Positions 39,224-46,624 of a stretch of DNA of 64,000 bases are shown here, piece by piece. The notes beneath the pieces are model-generated. The model did not search any database. It saw only the letters and a list, made by a program, of their open reading frames with translations, and had not been told where the DNA came from. A program made the translations under genes and the position numbers. How positions within the stretch are numbered: the first letter of the stretch is position 1; each line of letters begins with the position of its first letter. Location: assembly GCF_030656345.1 (NCBI RefSeq), contig NZ_JAUSNR010000056.1, positions 1 to 64,000 on the forward strand, read 5' to 3'. Origin of the DNA: Pseudotabrizicola sp. Its GTDB lineage: Bacteria > Pseudomonadota > Alphaproteobacteria > Rhodobacterales > Rhodobacteraceae.

Positions 39224-40055
39224 GGGTGATGTTCCTAAGATACGTGATCGACGTGATGATGTGCTGATGTGCACTGTTCGCATGAGTGGATAACCGGGAT
39301 ATTCTGGCTGCCGCGCATGCCGGGATAGTGGCTTGGAGCGCCACCGGGAAAACCAGCCTACGGCCCGAGGTAAAAACATATGAACCTCTTACGGCGGAGG
39401 CCATTTTTATCATTGAAAAACAATACCTTGCAGCCCCCCGTGGACACCGCACCTGTCCAAGGGTCTCATTGGCAAGGTTTTGACGACCACCAGAAGCAGC
39501 CCAATGAGGGCATTTTCCCGTAGCCGCCAGAGGTGTCAGCTAGACAATATGGCAGTCCAATTGCGGACAAATCCAACACCACATGAATGTGTGTCGGCGG
39601 GGTACTGTATGACTTGTGGGCAAGGAGCGGGGCGACCACCCTGAGGGCAAATGTATGCATTTCATCTAGGGACGCGGGGATAAGCACAAAGGGAGATACA
39701 GCCTGCTATGCCGTTCGCCCTGATGGCCCCCGCGATGTGCCGGATTAGTTGTCTTAGGACGCAGGGTCAGGCTTAGATGATGCCAGGTCAACCCGTGACG
39801 CCGCCTCCATACCGGTTAAGGCTTGATCCATGCCCGATGCAAAGCCAGCTCGAAGCAACCGCAAAAGGGATCGGCCTCCCCCGAAGAAGCCCAGATGAAA
39901 AGGAATAGATATGCCAACAGACGCGCGGGGCTTGCCCTAGCCTCACAATCCACCGAGACCCCGTATCCGGCCCGTCAGCCACCCGCTGGCACGATCTGGC
40001 TACGCGTGCCGCCTAGCTGATCAGAGATGCCGTGAGGATCACCCCATAGGCGCGG
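39224..40055. other. Island stretch without a convincing gene
   Basis: About 830 bases between the helicase start and the resolvase remnant. Short open frames exist on both strands (39286-39483, 39466-39687, 39788-39982), but none has a clear ribosome site or a recognisable domain. It should hold the promoter for the helicase-recombinase operon. The region may contain the element's origin or decayed genes. Confidence 0.5.
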
Positions 40056-40163
40056 TTATGGATGCACCCAGTTGCCCGCCAGCGTCACTCGGTAGTGAGA
40101 ACTATGTGACACCGATGCACGACCTATGCCGAGTTGACGGGCGATCTCAGTTGCCCCCCCCAC
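40056..40163 (-). pseudogene. Remnant of a resolvase C-terminal helix-turn-helix
   Basis: The minus strand encodes GGATEIARQLGIGRASV, which is the DNA-binding end of Tn3/Hin-type serine recombinases. A stop codon lies a few codons upstream, and no catalytic domain is present. The tail after GRASV is abnormal (SHSSHYRV). It is a broken copy next to the intact serine recombinase. Confidence 0.65.
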
Positions 40164-40215
40164 CTGCCGTTATACCGATAGCAAGGGGAGGCCCAGAAAA
40201 CGAAGGGGTCCGGCA

Positions 40216-40833
40216 TCATGACAGTGCCACCCGCTTCGCCAGCCTCGCCAGCGTAGATCGGGAACAGCCTGTCGCGGCGATGATGCTGCTCCAGCTTTGT
40301 CCGCCCTGTAGCATCCCGACGATTGCGGCGTTACGCTTCACATCTTCGGGCCGTCCCCGATAGACGCCGTCGGCCTTGGCCTTGACGATACCCTGCGCCT
40401 GTCGCCTGCGCCTATCCACGTAGTCTTTTCGGGCAATCGCGGCCAGCATGTCCAGCATCATGCCGTTAATCGCGTCCAGCATCCGGGCCGTGAACTCATC
40501 GGCCCCCGGCTGCATCAACTGGTGTGAAGTCGGCAGGTCAAGCGCGACTACGCGGACCCGCTTCGCTGCGATCTGCGCCTTGAGGCGTTCCCGGTCGGCC
40601 CCGTTGAGGCGGCTCAGGCGGTCAACCTGTTCCACTAGCAGAACGTCACCGGGCAGGCAGTCGGCGAGTAGGCGGAACAGTTCGGGCCGTTCCAGCTTGG
40701 CCCCACTTTCGTTCTCTGTGTATCGGGCTGCGATCATCAGGCCCCGGTCAGAGGCAAAGCCGTCAAGATCAACAGCGGCGCGGCTGGCATCCTGATCGGC
40801 GGTGGAGGCGCGGAGGTAGGCTCGGATGAACAT
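40216..40833 (-). CDS. Serine recombinase (resolvase/invertase family)
   Basis: A 205-residue recombinase with catalytic Ser in AYLRASTADQDASRA near residue 9, LVEQVDRLSRLNGADR in the middle with the conserved Arg residues, a long E-helix region, and a C-terminal helix-turn-helix (WSSIIAATGCSRSTLARLAKRV). The ATG at 40833 gives the family N-terminus; 40896 would add an unrelated stretch. Three GGTTCG repeats lie just before it. It may resolve or invert part of the island. Confidence 0.9.
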   Translation of the reverse strand: MFIRAYLRASTADQDASRAAVDLDGFASDRGLMIAARYTENESGAKLERPELFRLLADCLPGDVLLVEQVDRLSRLNGADRERLKAQIAAKRVRVVALDLPTSHQLMQPGADEFTARMLDAINGMMLDMLAAIARKDYVDRRRRQAQGIVKAKADGVYRGRPEDVKRNAAIVGMLQGGQSWSSIIAATGCSRSTLARLAKRVALS

Positions 40834-40844
40834 GGCGGAAACCC

Positions 40845-40889
40845 ATCGGTTCGTTTTGAATGGTTCGCTTATGATCGGTTCGATATGGG
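40845..40889 (-). repeat. Three 15-bp GGTTCG repeats before the serine recombinase
   Basis: Units ATCGGTTCGTTTTGA, ATGGTTCGCTTATGA and TCGGTTCGATATGGG lie end to end. They are framed by AACCCAT (40840-40846) and ATGGGTT (40885-40891). They could be recombinase subsites or operator sites that let the recombinase control its own gene. Confidence 0.55.
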
Positions 40890-40892
40890 TTG

Positions 40893-41093
40893 TCAATCCG
40901 CATTTATCAGACCGGCCCTAAGCCGGTCCTCTTGAGGCATACTCAAATGGCACCGCAACAGTCCTGCCGATGTCGCTGGCGCTTGGCTGATGGTCTGCAT
41001 GTCCGCGCTGCGCCATGTCCGCCCTTGCAGATGCCCCCAGCACGTCAAGGCTTGATGCCCGCCACCGCTACCGCAGTAGTCATAGTCGCGCAT
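40893..41093 (-). CDS. Tiny ORF upstream of the serine recombinase
   Basis: A 66-residue frame, rich in Cys, Ser and Gly, without a recognised domain. GAGGG lies about six bases before the ATG, and the start overlaps the end of a 31-residue frame. The stop falls 60 bases before the recombinase start, so it could be the first gene of that transcript. It may also be chance. Confidence 0.35.
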   Translation of the reverse strand: MRDYDYCGSGGGHQALTCWGHLQGRTWRSADMQTISQAPATSAGLLRCHLSMPQEDRLRAGLINAD

Positions 41094-41175
41094 GCTTTAG
41101 CCCTCGCGACAGGCATACCCGGCCAACGCTACAGGGAAGACCCGGCACGGGGGCGGGGGCAACGCGGGTGGACAT
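41080..41175 (-). CDS. 31-residue leader-like ORF behind a shared ribosome-site cassette
   Basis: The frame starts at 41175 directly after GCGGGGGTATCT and runs 31 codons, ending inside the start of the next ORF. The product has no recognised features apart from two Cys. It was kept because the DNA before its ATG is nearly identical to that before two other minus-strand genes in the island. It could be a leader peptide or a decayed gene start. Confidence 0.35.
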   Translation of the reverse strand: MSTRVAPAPVPGLPCSVGRVCLSRGLKHARL

Positions 41176-41200
41176 AGATACCCCCGCACAAAAATGTGTC
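41173..41200 (-). promoter_or_regulatory. Leader cassette, copy A
   Basis: On the minus strand it reads GACACATTTTTGTGC then GGGGGTATCTATG. CACATTTTTGTG is a dyad and GGGGG a strong ribosome site. It shares almost every base with copy B at 41450-41480 and its 3' half with copy C at 43771-43796. Confidence 0.6.
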
Positions 41201-41212
41201 GGAAAATTCCAG

Positions 41213-41452
41213 TCAGTCGTGCAGCACACTGAGAACGCACTCGTCCTGCTTATCCAACGACACTTGCTTCAATGAGGCCACATCAGGGCCAAGGATGATG
41301 TCCTCGGCCATGGTTGAGACATCCCGCTTGGGCAAGCCCTGTGAGACAGGGGACGTGTGTTGTGCTGTGGCATAAGGTGCTAGCTTGCGTGCTTCGTGGC
41401 GTGCCTTGAGAGATGGGGGGTACAGGGGGGCGATGCTGTTGCAGGTTGCCAT
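41213..41452 (-). CDS. Small protein of unknown function (79 aa)
   Basis: A 79-residue protein starting ATG 41452 behind GCGGGGGTATCT. The product starts MATCNSIAPLYPPSLKARHEA and is basic in the first half and acidic at the end (DKQDECVLSVLHD). I recognise no domain. It is divergent from the Orc1-like ATPase gene with 89 bases between the starts, so the two may share a control region. Small basic-then-acidic products of this kind are sometimes antitoxins or phage regulators. Confidence 0.5.
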   Translation of the reverse strand: MATCNSIAPLYPPSLKARHEARKLAPYATAQHTSPVSQGLPKRDVSTMAEDIILGPDVASLKQVSLDKQDECVLSVLHD

Positions 41453-41480
41453 AGATACCCCCGCGAAAAAATGTGCCACT
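41450..41480 (-). promoter_or_regulatory. Leader cassette, copy B
   Basis: On the minus strand: GGCACATTTTTTCGC then GGGGGTATCTATG, the start of the 79-residue gene. It differs from copy A at only a few positions over 28 bases. Part of the divergent region shared with the ATPase gene. Confidence 0.6.
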
Positions 41481-41541
41481 TTCTCTTGCCGTCGGCGTTG
41501 CACTTCGCTCTAGTCAGAACAAATGTGAAAAGGTGTGAAGA

Positions 41542-42825
41542 ATGACGAAGCTGTACAGTGACAGGCCGGTACTGACTTACAGCGAGGATGAGTTCGGAGG
41601 ATTATTAGCAAGAGTGTTGTCACCTTCGCGGCCATTGCAGTCGGAGGAATTTCTGCGCGGGAGGCACCAGCAACTCGCGGACATCAAGCAGGCCCTATAT
41701 CAACCGGGACGCCACGTGCTAATCCATGGCCTCAGGGGCGTAGGCAAATCGTCGTTGGCCCAGACTGCGGCATTTACCCTCGCGCGAGAGCAAGACCCTA
41801 TATTGGTGGGCTGTGATAGGCACAGCACCTTTCAGAGCATAGTTCGGGAGATCTTCGATGAAGTTGAAAAGCGCGACCCGCGAGTTCGTCAGAAATCAAC
41901 TGAGATAGGGGCATCGCTGGCCCGCTTCGGCATTACAGTCGGTGCCAAAGTGCAAACTGCACAGGGAGCAGTAGAACACCCGGCCTCGACGAATGACGCA
42001 GTTAGACTAATCCAGTTTCTATGCGACGAATTCACCGCTAACCCAGTCATCGTTATCGACGAGTTCGATCAGATCACTAGTGCCTCTGAGCAAGAGCATT
42101 TCGCGAACTTCATAAAGTCAGTATCCGACAAGCACGTGGGTGCTAAGTTCATCTTTTGCGGCATCGGAGAAAGTGTCGACGCAATAATGTCCGCACACGG
42201 CAGCGCAGACCGATACTTCCACACTGAAGGTTTGGGCCAGCTTCCATGGGAAGCACGTGAGGAGATTATTAACGAGGCGGCAGAGGCAGTCGGGGTGGTG
42301 GTCGACAGGGACACTAGCTTGCGAGTTGCTCGTATCTCAGACGGCTTTCCTCATTATGTACACTTTCTTTCAGAAAAGTTGTTCTGGCGAGTGTTTAGCG
42401 ATCACGGAGATGGGGTAGCAACCCCTCTGCACTTTTCAGACGCGATGCTCTCTGCGTCTCAAGCAATGCAAATGCGATTGAGATCACCCTACGAGTTGGC
42501 AACAAGAAAATATAACAACGACTACGAGACGGTGTTGTGGGCAGCAGCAGATGGCCATGAACTATCACGTAGGAGTACCGATATCTTCGGCAGCTATGAA
42601 AGGATAATGGACCAGATCGAAAGCCCGCCGCTCGACCGGAAAAAGTTCAATCAAAGGCTAAACGGCCTAAAGAAATCTAGCCATGCGAGCATCCTAACTG
42701 GGTCTCGCGCTGGATGGTACGAGTTCACAGAGAAGATGATCAGAGGCTACGTGCGCCTAAGGGCTGAGACTTCTGGTGTCCGACTAGAGATCGACCACCC
42801 TAATGCGCCAAAACGGCATGTATGA
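41542..42825 (+). CDS. Orc1/Cdc6-like AAA ATPase
   Basis: A 427-residue P-loop ATPase with Walker A HGLRGVGKSS at residues 62-71, Walker B VIVIDEFDQI at 169-178, a sensor-1 region KFIFCGIGES, and a C-terminal half of winged-helix type ending in a strongly charged tail. It belongs to the stand-alone Orc1/Cdc6-like or STAND-related AAA proteins common in mobile elements and in phage-defence loci. No effector domain is fused. ATG 41542 follows GTGAAGA. A convergent membrane protein lies 78 bases after its stop. Confidence 0.75.
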   Translation: MTKLYSDRPVLTYSEDEFGGLLARVLSPSRPLQSEEFLRGRHQQLADIKQALYQPGRHVLIHGLRGVGKSSLAQTAAFTLAREQDPILVGCDRHSTFQSIVREIFDEVEKRDPRVRQKSTEIGASLARFGITVGAKVQTAQGAVEHPASTNDAVRLIQFLCDEFTANPVIVIDEFDQITSASEQEHFANFIKSVSDKHVGAKFIFCGIGESVDAIMSAHGSADRYFHTEGLGQLPWEAREEIINEAAEAVGVVVDRDTSLRVARISDGFPHYVHFLSEKLFWRVFSDHGDGVATPLHFSDAMLSASQAMQMRLRSPYELATRKYNNDYETVLWAAADGHELSRRSTDIFGSYERIMDQIESPPLDRKKFNQRLNGLKKSSHASILTGSRAGWYEFTEKMIRGYVRLRAETSGVRLEIDHPNAPKRHV

Positions 42826-42903
42826 ACACGCCGCATACTAGACGTACCATTGCCTCCAATATGCTACACAACTACTGCGAGGTCCACGCTAAGCAAGTCT
42901 CGA

Positions 42904-43773
42904 TCACCGGCCACACGTCGCTTTCGTCACCTCGACAACTCCTATTTCGCTGCCGTCCCTCCGCAGGTAGATGTGTTTGATGACAGCGCCTGCATCGATC
43001 ACAGATGAAAAACCCTCGTAAGTGCAATTGCGTTGCATCAATCCTATGCGCATTTCTGCGCTCAGAAAGCTGGGCGGTGGGTCGACTTCATAGATGTACC
43101 GCATTTCAGTGCCCAAAGCCTCCATGCGTGCAAGCGTCGTTGTCTCGTCGACCACCATAGGGGTTTGGACCTCTGCAGCCATTGTGGCAAGGTTCCGGTC
43201 AAGCATCACCTCGCTAAACACGCCCGCTGTCGCGGCCTCCTCGACCCGGCGTATCCCATCTTCCTGCGCATAGGCCGAAAGCCCACTGCCTGCACCGAAC
43301 ATGACAAGACCGGACAGAACGCCTATGCCACCCGTTAGCAACGGGATGGTTGGCGCACGGTTAGTTGATGCTTCGTTCTTCGATGGTGTCAGGAGGAGCC
43401 AAAGGTTGGCAATTGGGATGAAGGCTAGTGCAGCCATCCGGCCATGCCCGTAGGCATCACGAGACCTTGCGGCTGCTATCTTGGCGAAGAAAAAACCTGC
43501 AATAAGGGAGGTCAGCATTTCCACCACTACAAGGGTCCAAAAAAAGCCCCCTACGATCGCTTGTACGATGGCACCCATATTTGCCAACGATACCGCAGAC
43601 ACACACAAAAAGACCAAGCCAGAGAGAGCGAAGTATGGAGATCGCCTAATCTCGGCTAGCGAGCGATTGGTCACGCCACCGACGATACCACCTAGAATAA
43701 CGAGCCCATAACCGACCGCGCGCATTTCACCATCGGACAACTGTGAGTAACTCAGCGCCAAGCCTTCGAGCAT
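42904..43773 (-). CDS. Membrane protein with C-terminal soluble domain
   Basis: I do not recognise this 289-residue protein. About five membrane helices (roughly residues 18-35, 48-70, 73-98, 110-130, 142-165) are followed by a soluble domain of some 120 residues with two Cys (RNCTYEG, KATCGR). The ATG at 43773 is preceded by GCGGGGGTATT, copy C of the shared leader, which decides the start against 43881. It faces the ATPase gene tail to tail and could be its membrane partner. Confidence 0.65.
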   Translation of the reverse strand: MLEGLALSYSQLSDGEMRAVGYGLVILGGIVGGVTNRSLAEIRRSPYFALSGLVFLCVSAVSLANMGAIVQAIVGGFFWTLVVVEMLTSLIAGFFFAKIAAARSRDAYGHGRMAALAFIPIANLWLLLTPSKNEASTNRAPTIPLLTGGIGVLSGLVMFGAGSGLSAYAQEDGIRRVEEAATAGVFSEVMLDRNLATMAAEVQTPMVVDETTTLARMEALGTEMRYIYEVDPPPSFLSAEMRIGLMQRNCTYEGFSSVIDAGAVIKHIYLRRDGSEIGVVEVTKATCGR

Positions 43774-43796
43774 AATACCCCCGCATCTTCTGTGCA
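43771..43796 (-). promoter_or_regulatory. Leader cassette, copy C
   Basis: On the minus strand: CTGCACAGAAGATGC then GGGGGTATTATG, ending with the start of the membrane-protein gene. GCGGGGGTAT and the CACA before it match copies A and B at the same spacing. Confidence 0.55.
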
Positions 43797-44052
43797 GCGT
43801 CTCAGAAGTCCGCACTTTAAGCAAGATTGCAATCACAACTCCAAACCTCGCGAGCTGCACTAACCCGCGCACTACCACCATGCTCCAGAGCAGTCACTAG
43901 TCACGATAGGTGCACTGCATCTTGGCCTCGGTTCCAAAATTCTTGCAACTTACGCCAAGATGCCGCTAAGTGTGACACAAGGGTGTGACACACACCTTAA
44001 CCCCGCACTTGATTATCTTTGCGTATCAATGGCTTGAAAATGTGGTGGAGTG

Positions 44053-44071
44053 CCCGCGTGGCTCCACCAAA
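44053..44071 (+). repeat. attR: exact copy of the tRNA-Ala 3' end
   Basis: CCCGCGTGGCTCCACCAAA repeats the tRNA end at 33308-33326. The bases to its left (GTGGTGGAGTG) are not tRNA sequence, so this is only a fragment. It marks the right border of the island. Confidence 0.9.
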
Positions 44072-44078
44072 TTAACAA

Positions 44079-44104
44079 ACAGCCGCCTTCGGGCGGCTTT
44101 TTGT
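44079..44104 (+). terminator. Original tRNA-Ala terminator, displaced by the island
   Basis: AGCCGCC-TTCG-GGCGGCT followed by TTTTT is a perfect tetraloop terminator eight bases after attR. It has no gene of its own to the left, so it most likely belonged to the tRNA before the island separated them. Confidence 0.85.
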
Positions 44105-44143
44105 TTGGCCGCAGTTTTGTTCGGCCATGGCTTCATTCGCCCG

Positions 44144-46222
44144 TCAGTTCAGATCTTTGAGCAACCGTCCATGTCGGCGCACTTCCGACAGGACCGCGCC
44201 GAAGGTGGTGAAGCCCCGGCCCTGTAGCATTGGCAGCAGCTTCAGGAACGCCTCGGCGGTGGCCATGGTGTCGCCGATGGCGGTGTGCCGGTCCTCTTCG
44301 GGGATGGTGATGCCCAGACGGTGCGACAAGGCGTCAAGGCTGTGTACCTCGTGCTGGCCGAAGACCACCGCCGACAAAAGCACGGTGTCGAACACCGGGT
44401 TGTCGAACGTCAACCCGGTCACTGGCTCCAGTCGGCGCAGGAATTCCATGTCGAACGGGGCGTTATGGGCCACCAGCACCGCCCCTTCGGCGAATTTGTG
44501 GAACCGGGGGACGATCTCTTCGACAAAGGGCGCGTCCTGCACCATGGCGTCGGTGATGCCATGCACATCGGTCGAGGTCAGCGGAATGGCGCGGCGCGGG
44601 TTGACCAGCGTGTTGAACACCTCGCCCTCGACCCGGCGGCCATTGACGATCCGCACGGCGGCGATCTGCACGATCTCATCGCCCTGCCCGGGCAAAAGCC
44701 CGGTGGTTTCGGTATCAAACACCACATAGGTCAGGTCCAGCAGCCGCGCATCCTGCACCCCGGCGCTGCGGGCCTTGGACAACAGGTCAAAGTCATAGAC
44801 CACGGGCCGGGCAATCGGGGCGGGGCGGCGCACCACGCGGCGGGCCTGCGGGATCGGCAGGCACAGGCTGTGCGCGCCCTGCCCGATAGCCTCGGGCCAG
44901 ATCTCCGTGCCGTGGGAGGCCAGCACCGACCGGCGCGGTACCGCGGTGATGCCCGGCTCCAGCGGCGCGTCCAGCCAGCGTTCCAGCTGCGCTACCGGCA
45001 GCGCCGCCCCGTGCCACACCAGCCGGATCAGCGCGCCGGTGCCCTCTTCCTCGACCTGGAGGCGGAAGGCGCGGGCGACGTCTTCGCGCGCCATCGCTTC
45101 GGTCAGGCCCGCCAGCAGCGCGATCACCTCAAACCCGTTGCAGCGCAGCAGCAGCGCGTCGGCTTGCGTCTCGGCGGTCAGGCCCTCCCCCTCCATCCGG
45201 GCGCGCAGACCGTCGAGCAGGTCAGACGCGCGGGTCATGGTGAGCGACCAGCCTTCGCGGCCCTCATCATGGCGCCGGCTCAGGTCGGTGACCGCCGTGG
45301 TCAGGGCCGCAACCTCTTCGCGCAGGGCGGTGTCCAGCTTGCCGGGGGCCGCGGCCCCTTCGGGGATGGCGGCCATCAGGGTGGTCAGGTTGGCCGCAGG
45401 GCGGCGCACGCGGTCGAACACCTCGGCCAGCAACGCCTCCCGCCGGGTATAGGCGGCATGATCGGCGGTCACGTCGCGCAGCGTCAGCACATAGCCGGGC
45501 ACTGTTCCGTTGTCGGCCGCCATCAGGCGCATCCGGGCCGACAGCACGCGGCTGCCGGTCAGGGTGGCGCACAACAGGTCTGAGGCGGCATCGCTGTCGC
45601 CGGTGGCGATCAGGCGCGCGTGGGCCAGCAGGATCGGCCCTTCGCGCAGATATTCGAACAACCGGCGGTCCAGCCCCGGGGCGGCCATGCCAGCCCCCAT
45701 CAGATCCACCGCCTGCCCGTTGTAAAACGCCAGCGTATGATCGCCCGAACACAGGATCACCCCGGCATCAACGTCCGACAACAGCGTTTCCAGCCGGGTT
45801 TTCTCACCCATCAGCCGGGTGGTTTCCCGCGCCACCGCCTCGGCCAGGGCATTGCGCGTTTCAGACAGCGACGCCGCTGCCGCCGTGGCCGCAGGGGCAA
45901 GATCGCCAAGATAGGCGGCAAGCCCGCCATCGATGCCGCCGTTCACATCGGAGTGCGCGCGCGCGCGCAATGACCCGGCCAGCACATCAATGGGCCGCGC
46001 CACATTGATATCGAACAGATACCAGACCCAGGCCACCGCGCCCAGAATGACAAAACCGGCCACAACGCCGCCCTGCACAAAGGCATCCAGCGTCTCGGGT
46101 GCGCCAAGCCGCCGGTAGCCCAGCCAGAGCCCGGCCATGACGGCACCAAGTGCCGCTGCCGCCAGCCCCGCAAACAGCAAAAAGATCCGCAGGCGCAGGG
46201 ACAGCTTTTGCAGCACGCTCAC
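44144..46222 (-). CDS. Membrane PAS-sensor fused to a DnaQ-type 3'-5' exonuclease
   Basis: A 692-residue fusion. Two N-terminal membrane helices (about 11-30 and 48-70) are followed by a HAMP-like and helical linker, a PAS-like domain (ETLLSDVDAGVILCSGDHTLAFYNG), and a degenerate kinase-like region. The last 190 residues are a DEDDh exonuclease: FDTETTG, HNAPFD and HTAIGDTMAT. The GTG start overlaps the response-regulator stop (GTGA). The active site looks complete, so it probably cleaves DNA or RNA ends. The sensor part may tie this to a membrane signal. Confidence 0.85.
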   Translation of the reverse strand: MSVLQKLSLRLRIFLLFAGLAAAALGAVMAGLWLGYRRLGAPETLDAFVQGGVVAGFVILGAVAWVWYLFDINVARPIDVLAGSLRARAHSDVNGGIDGGLAAYLGDLAPAATAAAASLSETRNALAEAVARETTRLMGEKTRLETLLSDVDAGVILCSGDHTLAFYNGQAVDLMGAGMAAPGLDRRLFEYLREGPILLAHARLIATGDSDAASDLLCATLTGSRVLSARMRLMAADNGTVPGYVLTLRDVTADHAAYTRREALLAEVFDRVRRPAANLTTLMAAIPEGAAAPGKLDTALREEVAALTTAVTDLSRRHDEGREGWSLTMTRASDLLDGLRARMEGEGLTAETQADALLLRCNGFEVIALLAGLTEAMAREDVARAFRLQVEEEGTGALIRLVWHGAALPVAQLERWLDAPLEPGITAVPRRSVLASHGTEIWPEAIGQGAHSLCLPIPQARRVVRRPAPIARPVVYDFDLLSKARSAGVQDARLLDLTYVVFDTETTGLLPGQGDEIVQIAAVRIVNGRRVEGEVFNTLVNPRRAIPLTSTDVHGITDAMVQDAPFVEEIVPRFHKFAEGAVLVAHNAPFDMEFLRRLEPVTGLTFDNPVFDTVLLSAVVFGQHEVHSLDALSHRLGITIPEEDRHTAIGDTMATAEAFLKLLPMLQGRGFTTFGAVLSEVRRHGRLLKDLN

Positions 46223-46611
46223 CCCTCCGCAACCAGAAGGCGGCGCACTTCGTCGCGCAACTCCTTCAGTTCAAAGGGTTTCGAGATAAATCCGTCGGCC
46301 CCCAGCGCCAGACCCTTGCGCCGTTCAATCGCCGATCCGCGCGCGGTCATCATCAGGATCTTCACATCGGCCAGCGAAGGGTCTTGCCGGACGCCCTGAC
46401 AGATTTCATACCCCGACACCTCTGGCAGCATCACATCCAGCAGCACCAGATCGGGGTGCGTGTCACGGATGCGGGCCAGAGCATCGGCCCCGTTGGCGAT
46501 GCGGTCATGGTCATAGCCTTCGCGCGTCATCAGATAATCCAGCGCGATGGCAATATTATCCTCATCCTCGACCACGAGGACGCGGTGCCGTCTCCCCCCT
46601 TCGGCCGTCAT
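46219..46611 (-). CDS. Single-domain response regulator
   Basis: A 130-residue CheY-like receiver. The acidic pair is in VVEDEDN, the phosphorylated Asp in LVLLDVMLPEVSG near residue 59, Thr in MMTARGS, and Lys in ISKPFELKEL. No output domain. It is read before the PAS-exonuclease gene and overlaps it by four bases, which suggests a functional pair. The partner kinase is not evident. Confidence 0.85.
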   Translation of the reverse strand: MTAEGGRRHRVLVVEDEDNIAIALDYLMTREGYDHDRIANGADALARIRDTHPDLVLLDVMLPEVSGYEICQGVRQDPSLADVKILMMTARGSAIERRKGLALGADGFISKPFELKELRDEVRRLLVAEG

Positions 46612-46624
46612 CACCCTCTCCCCC

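Larger units (their letters stand above)
33327..44052. mobile_element. Integrated genomic island in tRNA-Ala
   Basis: About 10.7 kb lies between the tRNA 3' end and an exact 19-bp copy of it. An intact tyrosine integrase sits directly by the tRNA, as in most tRNA-borne elements. Cargo includes recombinases, a phage-type helicase, an Orc1-like ATPase, a LysE exporter and a VOC protein. No capsid, conjugation or plasmid-partition genes are seen, so it is an integrative element or phage satellite that needs help to move, or a decayed one. Confidence 0.88.
43774..44143. other. Right end of the island and flank
   Basis: About 370 bases with no gene. It holds the upstream region of the membrane-protein gene, a short AT-rich run to 44040, the attR copy, and the displaced tRNA terminator, then 39 bases to the stop of the exonuclease-fusion gene. 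Confidence 0.6.

Noticed and set aside
39286..39483. A 65-codon frame starting GTG in the island
   Set aside because: No ribosome site is seen, it begins in the likely promoter of the helicase gene, and the product is not recognised.
39788..39982. A 64-codon minus-strand frame in the gene-poor block
   Set aside because: No ribosome site, no recognisable features, and an overlapping frame on the other strand of equal length; likely chance.
44041..44071. A second tRNA gene at the right end of the island
   Set aside because: Only the T-stem/acceptor end is present; upstream bases cannot form D or anticodon arms. It is the attachment-site copy.
43985..44227. An 80-codon plus-strand frame across attR
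   Set aside because: It runs through the tRNA fragment, the terminator and the 3' end of the convergent exonuclease gene, so it cannot be a gene.
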